DNA of 64,000 nt from positions 1,054,001 to 1,118,000 of the forward strand of contig WTXG01000002.1 in assembly GCA_022496185.1 (NCBI GenBank). Reading direction: 5' to 3'. Shown in pieces: positions 37,356 through 47,926 of the stretch; position 1 is the first letter of the stretch; every line of letters begins with the position of its first letter. The stretch is from Multifurca ochricompacta. Taxonomy: Eukaryota; Basidiomycota; Agaricomycetes; Russulales; Russulaceae. Both the position numbers and the translations under genes were made by a program. The notes beneath the pieces were generated by a model. It did no database searches. It was not told the origin of the DNA and was given only the letters and a program-made list of their open reading frames with translations.

Positions 37356-38636
37356 TCAATTATCGTCGTCTGACACTTCCCAGTCAACCTTATCATCTCC
37401 ATCTTCCTCATGTCGTCTTTGGGCCTCCTGCACCACAGCTAGTGACGTTTTGGAATCAACCATCGCCACCGATTCCCCCTCATCATCGTCATCATCCTGA
37501 CTGAGACCATCTGTGTCACCTTCTCCTGACGTCGTTGCCTGCTCATTCTCAGCATCGCTTTCCTCGTACTCGCCTAGTCTAGTCAGTGCCGTATCGTCCT
37601 CCTCGTCCTCCTCGCTCCCGTAGCCCCCCAGCAGTCCAGCGATGGCAGCACGGCCTTTTGAGATATCGAGTTTACGCCTCTTTACTGGCCTTTGTTCCCC
37701 TTGAAGCCCAAATGCGCCTGGCTGATCGAATAAGATATCACGGCGTGCGCCTTCCTCCCAGACTTCAATAGTGGGAAACTCCACGAATTGTCTATTTCTG
37801 AGAAGCGCGGAAAGCTTTCGCTCTCCGTCCAGCGTGATGTAACCAGAATTCCCGCTTTTCTCAGATAAGTCCCAAGGAGCCCGCACGAAGAATTGCGGAG
37901 GAGTGAAGGTATCTGGGATGTCTGGGTGTGGTAATGCGAGAATAATAACCCATGTGGGCAGATTGCTCTTTCCCTTTGTGCGCTTGGATATTTGAGATTG
38001 AAAAAGATCACGGAGAGAAAGATCAAAATTATTCCGATGGGTGATGAGGGTGTACGGTTCTTGTGCGTTATTGAGACCCACATCTAAAAATGTAGGGGGC
38101 GGATGGATTTTGTATTCGATAGTCAAAAAAGCTGTCCTTATTCTGCGTGCAGCGGGTTAGGTTGCGATGTGAGTTGGCTGTGACTGAGACACGCACTTTG
38201 GATCCCAAGTCGATTGGTTGAGCATTCGCCTCTCCATACCAGCGGGGAGCAAGTCCACTTCAATGTCTCTTAATTCCAGTTGCGATCTTAGTATGTCCCG
38301 CTTCTTCCCTGACACGCTGTCCCTTGGATTCCTTCGCCCTCTTTCCCCCCTACCGCGCACGCCTTGCAGTGTACTATATCCGCTTCGCGCGATATCCTGC
38401 CCCCAACTATTCACTCTCCTGCTCACGTCTTCGAGGAAGACATAATCGTCCGTCATAGCTCCATGAGTGTACTGATTCATTGGTATGTATTTTGTTTTGT
38501 CACGCATGCCAGAACAGCTTGTGTGCATTTTGTGTGCGGTGGAACAAGGGAGAGAGCATGTCCGAATTGTGCAGCGCGGACAAGTATAAATGGGGACGCA
38601 AGACGAACAGACCGCGCAATGGGGAGAAGGGATCAT
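37356..38636 (-). CDS. BCD1: Box C/D snoRNP assembly protein BCD1 (HIT-type zinc finger)
   Basis: Start ATG 38636. Exon 1 has the zf-HIT signature CAVCSSCVPIYTCPRCTIRTCSLPC followed by HKMHTSCSGMRDKTKYIPMN and DDYVFLEDVSRRVNSWG. A 53-nt-class intron near 38165-38195 joins WDPK to IRTAFLTIEYKIHPPP. The second part has TLITHRNNFDLSLRDLF and VEFPTIEVWEEGARRD, then a very acidic C-terminal tail ending DDKVDWEVSDDDN. Bcd1 stabilises box C/D snoRNAs during snoRNP assembly in the nucleus. The acidic tail is longer than in the yeast protein but common in fungi. Confidence 0.92.
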
Positions 38637-38764
38637 ATAATGTTTAGTTGGTTGAATTTGACACGACGGTCAGTGAAGTGTGCAGTGAAGTGTGTGTATG
38701 TATCATGTATCATTATTTTATTTTATTCTCATACAAGTCCTTTACCCTCCGATATCAGATTAGA

Positions 38765-39849
38765 TCATATTTCATCCATCCCGAGGTCAATCTCAACTTT
38801 CTCTCCCGGATTGAAAGCAGGAAGGCCTAGACTCACATTGATTAAGTTAATCGGGCTCCGAATGTTAAAGAAAAGACGCACCCATGTATGGACAACTAGC
38901 ACATCTAAAGGCGTCCCCTAAGAAACAATTCCCGCAGCTACTCGTCGCTTTCGGGGCAACCTTGGCCGCCTTTGACAATCTCTCCTTTTCCTTTTCTGAC
39001 AGTGCAACTTCGCTGGCACCACCATCTTCGCTTCCATCGAGCAACACGACTTTAGTTAACCCACTCTGCAGCTCTGCCTCCTCTTCCTCGGCAAGTCCGC
39101 ACGTACAGCCCTTGCATGCCTTCCTTCGTCGGATCCCCCCTACTTTGACGGGCTCACATGCGGCGGGGCGTGCTCTATCTCCATCCGTCAACAGGCTCTC
39201 AGCATCAACTGTCTCCCCACGAGGGGCAGTCAGGTCCCAGATGGCCTTCTTGGCGGCGATACTGCGGCGTGAAAGAGCGACCGAAGAGGAGTCTGCAGCT
39301 TTAGTCTTAGTCTTCAAGGAAAAGGATGCGCCAGCTGGAAGGGACGGCTTTTGGGCAATTATAGTACCGTCGTTGGGAATGACAGTAAGAACGTGGAAAC
39401 CAGCCAAGGTCAAGTTGGAAGAGAGGTTAGTAGAGTTTGGGATGGTCAAGTGGAGTACGTGTAAAGTGCCCAGTGGGGAGAGCGCCTCTAGAAGTTGGGA
39501 AAGTAGCCCTGACAAACGTGGCTGCAGGGTTTGGTGATCAGCTGGAGAAAGGGTAATATGAATGGACGCATAGAATTCCGGTGCGAGGACGGCGGCTTTG
39601 TGTAGATATGAGCGAGCTTCTCTCAATAAAATAATAAAAAAATACATTACCTTGATCCAACAGTCGATCTAACATCTGTCGTTCTACTTGTCGCGTTGCC
39701 TCCAGTTCAGAAACGATACGTTGGTATTTCCCATCCTGTGCAGAGGAAAGAGACCCAATAACTAGAGCTGGACCCTTCTCTGGAACTGGTGTTATCAATT
39801 TTGAGACGCTGGACAAAGAAGATGACTGATAGATTGCGACGGGGGCCAT
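38765..39849 (-). CDS. DRE2: Cytosolic Fe-S cluster assembly protein DRE2 (anamorsin/CIAPIN1)
   Basis: Start at ATG 39849 (MAPVAIYQSSSLSSVSKL); the frame is open upstream but has no earlier ATG. An intron near 39610-39650 joins DRLLDQ to ARSYLHKAAVLAPEF. The N-terminal methyltransferase-like domain is followed by a linker and the two Fe-S motifs: KACKGCTCGLAEEEEAEL (C-x-x-C-x-C) and CGNCFLGDAFRCASCPYMG (twin C-x2-C). The final exon gives GLPAFNPGEKVEIDLGMDEI. Dre2 passes electrons from Tah18 in cytosolic Fe-S protein biogenesis. Confidence 0.95.
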
Positions 39850-40122
39850 GAGGAGGTGATGATATGAGCTTGAGGTTGAGCTCAATTCAACTTGAGGTTA
39901 TGAGCCAGAGCCAGAGCCAGACGGATCGGATCGGATCGGCCACCGAGGCTGACTCATGACACTCACTCTCACTCACTCAGTATGAGTATATATTATAAGG
40001 AAAATTTGGAACGAACTACAACAAAAAAAAACGGTCGAACAGGAAGCATGGGTGCATTACAAAGGGAAAAAAAAAAGGGGGGGGGCATTATTAAAACCGC
40101 AGTGAAGTTTTAAACCACAAAT
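39850..40122. other. Intergenic region with A/G homopolymer junction
   Basis: 273 bp between DRE2 (start) and the forkhead gene (stop), both minus strand. It contains a perfect GAGCCAGAGCCAGAGCCAG repeat, a GGATCGGATCGG repeat, A-runs, and a run of about ten A directly followed by nine G at 40067-40085, an unusual composition that is also prone to sequencing error. Confidence 0.6.
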
Positions 40123-41409
40123 CTAAGTAGGCGGTGGTCCATCACGAGCGATCTCGCTACCATCGGTAGGCTGCTCCATAGGTGGTGGTGGAGGCGCAGC
40201 ACCCATATGATCAGGAGGGAGAGCCATCATCAATGCAGCACGAACACGAAACAGCATTTGTCTATACCATTCCTGATCAACACCAGCCTTCTCTTGATCG
40301 TTCGTTAGCTGTTGTAGAGCCGTGAGCTCCTTAACCCAGGCAAGATGCCAGTCGACATTGCCATGTTCATCCATTTCAAACTCTTCCATGGGGACATGAG
40401 GAGGGGGTGGCACAGGAAAGCGCATTCCCGGAGGGGGTCCCAGCATCGCAAAAGCAGCAGGATCGAATCTATAAAGCCGTGTGCTTTAGCTATCATTGTA
40501 AAATAGACGAGGAACGGCGTACGGCGGATATGGCGGAGGATATGGGCCCGGCCGACTAGGCCCAGGGTCATTAGGGTCCATTGGCGGAGCAGGGACGTAC
40601 TGCGTAGGAGATTCGTAGGATGGCTGGACGGTTTGCTGTTGATACTCTTCGGCTTCCTCTGCAGGTCGGCTTTGTCCTCTACGTGCTTTGGGCTTCTTCT
40701 TTCGCACACGGTGCACACCTGTGCGTGGGTCGACATTGTCATTGACAGTCCAATACGACCCTTTCCCACGATCGGTTAATGGACGAGGAACCTTTTCAAA
40801 GCATGGATTTAAGGAAAGATTATGGCGAACGGAATTCTGAAAGGGGACAGATGTAGTCAGTCCGTGTTCGGGATGTGTCAACAAAGGTTTAATTTGCGCA
40901 TATTTGAACAAAACAAACAGCGACATGGTCAAACATCGCGGTCGCGTACAAATGCATCCAGTCCGAATATAGATTTCAGGTCATGCTTACCTTCCATCCC
41001 GATGGTGCGGTGCGGAAATAAGGAAACTAGGGCGAAAGAGGCGTGATTAGTGTGCATTCTTTCTCAGTGACAGAAACCACCATACCCGACTTTCAATAGC
41101 GTAATATATGTCTTCTAGCAGTAGTTTCTGATTTGGGGAGCCTTTGATGGCATAGCTAAGAATTGATCTCGTGAGAAATATGGATTTAAATAAGGGTGAA
41201 CAAACTCACCGAATGAGAGTTGAATATGGGTAGAAGGGCTTACTACCAGGTGGGCCATCTCGAAGTGAATCAAGAGTAATAGGAAGCCCGCCGGTGACAT
41301 CGTTAGGAGGCTCGGGATAGTATGCGTTGGCCTGCATGTCCGGGTGGCCTGGGGGTAACATGTTTGGTGGCATAACCGCCTGCTGCTGAGATGGCGGAGA
41401 CATCTCCAT
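40123..41409 (-). CDS. Forkhead (winged-helix) transcription factor
   Basis: Start ATG 41409 ([16 protein letters not shown]). The forkhead domain is split by three short introns: [60 protein letters not shown] (helix 3, NSVRHNLS) and [20 protein letters not shown] (wing). A basic [16 protein letters not shown] patch and a Pro/Gln-rich segment follow, then [21 protein letters not shown] and a Pro-rich end at 40123. The DNA-binding helix is intact. Fungal members control cell cycle or development; the ortholog group (HCM1-, FKH- or FHL-type) cannot be decided here, and no FHA domain is seen. Confidence 0.92.
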
Positions 41410-42018
41410 AATTGTACGCGTTTCTGATCAAGCTTGAGATAATCTTATTAGGCAATTGAACGGATTGTCATTGAAAGAAGGTGAGGCGGCGGGACAGGGG
41501 AGAAGGACGAAAGGAACGATTGTGGCCGCAACAAGCAACGATGGTTGAGTGCTTACGTCATGCTATCCGTATTGAAAGCTTAGGTCCGCACGGACCAGGT
41601 GGCTGGTCTTCATCGTTCAAGACATTGGATAAGGGTATCAAAGGACGTTGAAGACGATGGAAAGCGACGCGTCAAAAGGGAGGGTAACTAGGTGAGTGGT
41701 CGTCGTTGTATTGTAAGTTGTCACGATACACGGTACAAACTCTCAACGACACCAGAAAACAAAATGCAAGTAGGGCATACAGACAGCAACACAGACAAAT
41801 TATGCCCTCGGCAACTCAACTCTTCAACCCTCAACCTTATAAATATATTATTATAAAAAAAATAAAATACATATTTTACTCTCTTTCTCTTTCTCTCTTT
41901 TAAAAATATCGAATAGCATTTTATTTTTAATTGATTGATTGAGTCAAATCGTCGGTAGCGAGCGAGTGAGTGCATCACTCTGTACTCGGCATAAGCTTTA
42001 TTGTCGTCTTACCAGTCC
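41410..42018. promoter_or_regulatory. Divergent promoter region, forkhead / Tim17-like gene
   Basis: 609 bp between start codons, the longest divergent region here. It includes a CTTTCTCTTTCTCTCTTT pyrimidine tract (about 41880-41901), AT-rich blocks with TATAAATATATTATTATAAA at 41837-41856, and TTGATTGATTGAG at 41931-41943. No protein-like frame. Confidence 0.55.
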
Positions 42019-42603
42019 ATGTCGTCTCGTCCTTCATCATCGTTGGAACATTCTAATTCAATCCATGTCGAGATACCACCACGCTTCTACCTCATTCCCG
42101 GAGGAGCCATGTGCATAGGAACAGCTATCGGTCTAGTAAGAGGATCCCGAGCGGCTGGGTTGCGATTTCTTGCAGAAAATGCGCACAGACCACCGACGAC
42201 CGTGCAAGGGTGGTATTTCTATAACAAGACAAAAAATTACAAGATGATGTTGGCAGGGTTAAGCAAGGCTGGAACAGATGCAGCAAAACTTGGGTTTACG
42301 GCGCTTGCATGGGTCACTTTCGAGGAAGGTTTCAACCAACTCGGGTTCGGGTGGAATGAAATAGGGGAGATCGGAGCAGGAATCGGAACTGCTGGGGTCT
42401 TCGCCGGTGTCTGTAAGTGAGAGGAATTGATTGAATTGATAGGATAATGGCTGAAGATAAGCCCAGATCAGCTTCCATTAAGAACGGCGTCTCGCGCGGG
42501 GTTACTGGGACTGCTCGTTGGGATAACAATGCGAACGATGCGATGGGGTAAAGAACGACTGGCAGAAGAGGCTCAAGCGCGAAAAGGGGAGGTGAACCAA
42601 TGA
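42019..42603 (+). CDS. Small Tim17/22/23-like membrane protein
   Basis: Two exons. The start is ATG 42019 (MSSRPSSSLEHSNSIHVEI); exon 1 ends near 42416 and an intron ending AGCCCAG joins to YQLPLRTASRAGLLGLL. Gly-rich hydrophobic segments are IPGGAMCIGTAIGLVRGS, KLGFTALAWVTFEEGF, EIGAGIGTAGVFAGV and GLLGLLVGITMRTM, giving about four possible membrane helices, and the C-terminus is charged (GKERLAEEAQARKGEVNQ). GxxxG spacing and the conserved-looking GWYFYNKTKNYKMMLAGL resemble the Tim17 superfamily or other small mitochondrial membrane proteins. The family assignment is an inference. Confidence 0.72.
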
Positions 42604-43342
42604 TCATTCGTTGGCGAAACAGCCGCATCCGTTTCACATCACACACGATACAATACAACGACATGATCCTCCCCGGTGAGCGGCGGTGGTGTAGAGGCGG
42701 TGGAGCCCGACCTGTTATCTATCTAGCGCTGTCTTGTACCTCAACTCAATTATAAACGTTCCCTGCTCGCCTTGCACGCATAACCCCCTCCATTGTCAGT
42801 GCGAAAAAATGAGTTACATGCCACGAACGACAGCGCTGTCGCCATCGACAAAATTCCCCGTTTTTTCCATTGTGACCACGGTGATCAAGCATTGGCCAAT
42901 ACCAATCGTCGAACAAACCAAGACCAAGACCAAAACTACCAGGACATATAGGTACGAGGAGGGGTGTAAGCCAATTCCAATAGACAAGCACCTTATACCG
43001 ACGCCGACGCCTGTGAGACTGTCACTATCACCTTCACCTTCACCATCTCCACCTCCTTTGGTCACCGTAGCAGTAGCGATAGCAGTCACAAATACGAACC
43101 CAAACTCAAACCCAAATCCAAATTCAAATCCAAATCCAAACCGAAAGAGAAGTATTAGTGGTGGTGGTGGTGGTAGTAATAGTAGGAGTAGGAAGAAGAA
43201 GAAAAATCAGTGTCCGCGTCACGGAGACCGGGCGAGCCCCCGAATCCATCATCGGCTCTTACAGGTTCCGTCACCGTCACCTTCCGTTAATGGTTCAGAG
43301 TCTACGCCAGTAGGACCGCTATCTCCTCCTACGGTCACCAGC
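42604..43342. other. Upstream region of SCH9 with possible N-terminal extension
   Basis: The SCH9 frame is open through this region and has an upstream ATG at 42809, but most of what it would encode is low complexity: SPSPSPSP, an Asn-Pro repeat from CAAATC units (about 43098-43140), and GGGGG. It may be leader or a poorly conserved N-terminus. Confidence 0.5.
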
Positions 43343-45804
43343 ATGAACTTAACAGCGACCGCTCTCCCAACAACCCATCTCACTCTTCATGCTCCCAATT
43401 TCGACATGCAACTCCCTCCTGTTAATCGTTCCTCTCATTCCCGTTCCCCTCCCCCTTCTACAACTTTAGACCCTTCTGCTCTCGCCTCTTCTCCCACACG
43501 TCCTCACAGTCATCACTCCACTGCAACCCCTGCCATATCTAGTTCCTCAAAAGGCCAGATTCACGTAAAACTCATATCCGCCCGCGGTCTCAACGTCCCA
43601 TCCATCAATTCCCGACCTTACGTCGTCGTCGTGTTCGAGAACAACGAATTCGTCAGCAGAGATCCGACCGACGAAGGTGACAAGGAAGTCAGGGGCATCG
43701 CTACCAACCTTTCCCGCACTTCCTCCTCCGTCGCTATCAGCGCTTTGGCTTTGGGTGCTACAGTATCCAAGGCTGCTGCTCAGGAAGCTGCATTGCGTAC
43801 GCGCCGCCAGTCTCCAGTGTCAAGTTCCTCATCCAACTCGGCCAAATCTTCACTCTCCGTACCAGGTGTCTCAGGTACTAGGACACCCTCCAATGGATTG
43901 CTAGGGCGTATGTCTCCCCACAACCCTGTCTGGAAGCACGAGGTTTCTTTGTAAGTGGGTTATCTTACTGAGCCCAGGTCCTGTTCATGACGCTCTATCC
44001 CACCTTCCCTTTAAAGCGACGTAACTTCGGAAGAATCCACCATCCAATTCAATATCTATGATCGTGCTGATGAGGAGCATGGCTTCATGGGCAGCGTTCA
44101 GGTCAAGCCCACCCTAGTCCATGATCACGCCGTAGATCAGTGGTACAAGTATGTCTTACCCATTTTTACAATACGGTTTCCTGATGTTCCTCCAGGCTTG
44201 GCCCTTATGAAAACGAACCTAATATTACCGGAGAAATTCGCATACAAATAACTTTTGAACAATACAAAGTAGGTCCCCCTGTTCCTGCACAATTTCTTGC
44301 ACATTCTCAATGATTGTCGGGCCATCAGTCGAAACGATCGCTGACACCACGGGACTTCGAGTTTCTCAAACTCATCGGGAGAGGAACATTTGGCCGGGTC
44401 TTCCAAGTCAGGAAGAGGGATACTAAGCGTATATATGCCATGAAGGTCTTATCGAAGAAGGAAATCATTGCCAAGAAGGAGGTCGCGCACACAATTGGCG
44501 AACGAAAAATTTTGCAACGTTCACTGGATTCGCCGTTCCTAGTTGGGCTCAAGTTCAGCTTCCAGACCGACACCGACCTCTATCTAGTAACGGATTTCAA
44601 GAGTGGGGGGGAATTGTTTTGGCATCTCCAAAAGGAAACCCGTTTCACTGAGGAGCGAGCTCGGTTCTATATCGCTGAATTGGTGCTGGCTCTAGAGCAT
44701 TTGCACAAGTATGACATCGTATATCGGTGCGTATCCTTCTTATCATACTTTCATCACCGTCTAACAACGAATCAAGCGATTTAAAGCCAGAAAACATCCT
44801 CCTAGACGCGACAGGACACGTGGCTCTTTGTGATTTTGGATTATCAAAACCCGACCTTGGGGCTGACGAGCTTACCAACACATTCTGCGGGACAACTGAA
44901 TATCTTGCCCCCGAAGTCCTACTTGACGAGCATGGTTACTCAAAACTCGTCGATTTCTGGTCACTGGGCGTCTTACTTTTTGAAATGTGCTGTGGGTGGA
45001 GCCCGTTTTATGCCGAAGACACTCAGCAAATGTACAAGAATATCTGCTTTGGCAAGATTCGTTTTCCTAGAGGTGTCATCAATGAGGATGGGAAGCAATT
45101 CGTCAAAGGAGTACGTATTTAAAGCTATGAACTCCGAGCATGTCCCGGGTGCTAATCTACGTTTACTCTGTCAGCTTCTCAATCGTAACCCGAAACACCG
45201 ACTAGGTGCTCAAAGGGATGCAGCGGAACTCAAAGAACATCCTTTTTTTAAGACAATCGATTGGGATGCACTTTCGCGAAAGCAGGTAACGCCACCCTTC
45301 AAGCCTGTCGTCGAGTCGGATGAATCAACTGCAAATTTCGATCCTGAATTCACTTCGGCGGATGTTTCACAAATCGGGTTGGCGGGTGAGTTGAACTTGG
45401 ATGATGACGACCCTTCGGGAGACTGGGTCTCGCAGTCAGTCTCTGGTGGTCAAATGTATACTCCCCACGGCCCATTGGGTAGCGATCGCACACCTGCATC
45501 GAGTGCTGCCGGTATCAAGATCCAGCAGAAGAGACGCGGACGGGACCTTGCAGCAAGCCCCCCCCTCACCAACAGTGTTCAGGAGAATTTCCGTGGCTTC
45601 ACTTATTCTGGGGAATCCGAGAGTCTCATCGCGCGCGTGGTCACCCGCCTTACTGAAAAGGACAATCGCGAAAACGCTGTGGCAGATGAGGACGTCGCGT
45701 ACCCAACGACCGACGATGAGGCACTGGATGCGAGCACACATGCCGGCCGCTATTCAAAGCGGAACGGATACCTCAACGATTTTGATGATGACATGACTTT
45801 GTGA
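43343..45804 (+). CDS. SCH9: C2-domain AGC protein kinase SCH9
   Basis: Start given as ATG 43343 (MNLTATALPTTH); an in-frame ATG at 42809 would add a low-complexity extension. The C2 domain begins GQIHVKLISARGLNVPS and continues across introns (FDVTSEESTIQFNIYDRADE, GEIRIQITFEQYK). The kinase follows: LIGRGTFGRVFQVRKRDTKR (Gly loop), YAMKVLSKKEI (catalytic Lys), [23 protein letters not shown] (catalytic Asp and DFG), TNTFCGTTEYLAPEVL (activation-loop Thr). The C-tail has the hydrophobic motif FRGFTYSGES. C2 plus an S6K-type kinase and hydrophobic motif defines Sch9, the TORC1-regulated kinase controlling growth, ribosome production and stress response in fungi. Confidence 0.94.
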
Positions 45805-46315
45805 CCGCCTAAGCTATCGAGCACCTCACCCTATACTGTACTGTACTATCTTGCCGCGCCCCACTTGTCTTGCTCAATCACTATAACTATACATCCCACG
45901 CATCACCTCATCCGCATCATCCTCCATATTCTATGCTTGCATCGCTTTGGTATAGCAACTCTTGTACAACCACCCGGACAACGATTTTCACATCTTCTCT
46001 TCCGTTCGTTTCATGCAGCATAGTTTCAATACGCATACGCTAAATCTGTGGCACGTCACTTCATCGCATTGAAATCGAAACCAGCGGCTTGCACATTATA
46101 CAATAGTTGTTTGTAATAATAATAACCAGTCTATATTGTGCTGCGGTATTGACCGTGAGTGGGACAAATCGACGTGGTATGATAGAATAAAGGCTGCAAT
46201 CCGCATCTAAATCGAACCGCTACACTGTACAACTCGTGCAAAGCACCAGCGCCCTGAAAAAAAAAGATCGGAGGCTTGGAAACAAAACGAAACAAAGAGT
46301 CACAGAGAAAAACTA
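45805..46315. other. Convergent intergenic region (SCH9 / ferredoxin-like gene)
   Basis: 511 bp between convergent stops. No conserved frame, repeat or RNA gene recognised; an AATAAA-like signal appears in AGAATAAAGG near 46185. Confidence 0.5.
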
Positions 46316-47727
46316 CTACCAGTCATTAAGTCTCTTACAATCTGGCCGCGCAAGATTAACACCCCCACGCAATAAAGGAGGTAATATCCGTCCGCCAAGA
46401 ATGGTCGTATGCACGATAGGCTCGACTTCATGGGGCGACACGCGACCGTACCATACACCAGCCCCTTGAGGCATGTAGATCTGTAAAATGGTACACAATG
46501 ATTAGGGTCGAGTACGCTCTTATCCAACACAACGAAAAAGTAAAGCCTCACAATGACGTTACCCGCGTACTTGTGTCCGCCGATATGTGAGGTCTTGAGA
46601 ATCAATGCCTTCTTCGAGAGACCCTCGTCGAGATCCTGTAACCTTCGGTTCAACTCTGCTTCTCTTTCATGTCCATCGGTAAAGTCCTCCAATGGGGAAC
46701 CGGTCGGGTCTTCGAGCTGCGTGTGAACTTCCCAGCCTTTGTCCTGCAACGTTTGTGAGAAGGCTGATGGCGGAATTTGAATCCCGTGAGCCATTTCGCA
46801 CATACACACCAAGAAAGGAACATACCATACTCAAGTTTAGGTGCCGCAACTGCGCATCGTACGTCCCTCCTTCGATGGGAACCTATCAAGCCATCGACCA
46901 TTCAGCACGCGCACAGGTGTGCCGGTGAAAAATCGCTCACAGATCAAAATCACGCAGGTGTATGGAATAACCCAGGACTTGACCGTACTTGCATCAGATG
47001 ACAACCCTTGACGTGGGACGCTAGGATTGACCGAGTTTCGCCATAGTTCACGAGCGCCATCCAAGGAACGAGGCACCTCCGTCACGACCTTGTAATCGGG
47101 AAAAACAAGGACGGACTCATAGTCACAGTGTTTTGATAAGGTATCGTGGCTGCCATTCAAAATGGACACAGCGTGTGTCTCAGAGTCTTTGAATATGCCC
47201 GTGACGGCGTTTGGGAGGTGCAATGTGGTGCTATTAGGCGTACCGGGCACGGTTCCGGGGGTGGAAGTGCCAGTGAGGGTGGTAGGTGCGGCATGTTCGA
47301 TGGTGGCGAGGTAGGAGGCGAGCGAGCCTTGTGTACTGGTGACCGAGGGGTCCCAGTCGGATTTACCGGTGGAAATGACAACCTAGGCGAGTTATCAGAT
47401 AACCCAAAAATGATGTGGCACCCGTGACTAGGAGTGATACGGACCTGTCGGCGGTAGGGCTTCACGGAGCCCAGCATATCAGAAGTGGTGTCTATCATGG
47501 ATGCTATCCTATGTGGATACTCCTCGTGGCCTGTAAGATGTATAAACCTCAGGAAGGGGGAAAAAATGTAATAAGAGTGCTTTCTCGCCATCGTTGCAAG
47601 GATTGGGACAATTTCTGCAATCAGCGAAGGACACTGGTACTCCAGCTGCCTCGAGTGCGGCGTGTGTCTGCTCTAAATCTTCTGTTGGGTTGAGAAGAAC
47701 TGCGGCGAGTCGCTTAAGACGATTCAT
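46316..47727 (-). CDS. Sucrase/ferredoxin-like family protein (APD1/AIM32-like, thioredoxin-fold Fe-S)
   Basis: Start ATG 47727 (MNRLKRLAAVLLNPTEDL). A Cys-rich part CRNCPNPCNDG is joined by a GC-AG intron (47531-47588) to HEEYPHRIASMIDTTSDMLG, then SVKPYRRQVVISTGKSDWD. Later exons give HCDYESVLVFPDYKVVTEVP and, across an intron, ILICSHRRRDVRCAVAAPKL, the Cys/His-containing SHxxRDxRC motif of the family. After another intron come LILKTSHIGGHKYAGNVIIY, VWYGRVSPHEVEPIVHTTIL and PPLLRGGVNLARPD. Yeast Apd1 and Aim32 bind a [2Fe-2S] cluster through Cys and His; that chemistry is inferred from these motifs. Confidence 0.9.
47531..47588 (-). other. GC-AG intron in the ferredoxin-like gene
   Basis: The exon ends AAC GAT G and the 58-nt intron runs GCGAGAAAGC ... 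CATCTTACAG, joining CNDG to HEEYPHR. No GT donor lies at a position that keeps the frame and both conserved flanks. The donor context (ATG then GCGAGA) is weaker than the usual AG-GCAAGT. Confidence 0.7.
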
Positions 47728-47926
47728 TAATTTTTTAAAAAAAGGAGAGGAGGGAGGAAAATGAAGAAGGACCGGACTGTGTTAGCGGCGGCACCGGTAC
47801 CAATAAGGTTAGGGTTATATCCCGGTCCGGAGTCCGGAGCCCAGGTAAGCCATTCATAAGCAGCACATCAAGAATACAACAAGTATACAGTAAGGTGGGG
47901 TACACCCATACACAAATCCGCGAATG

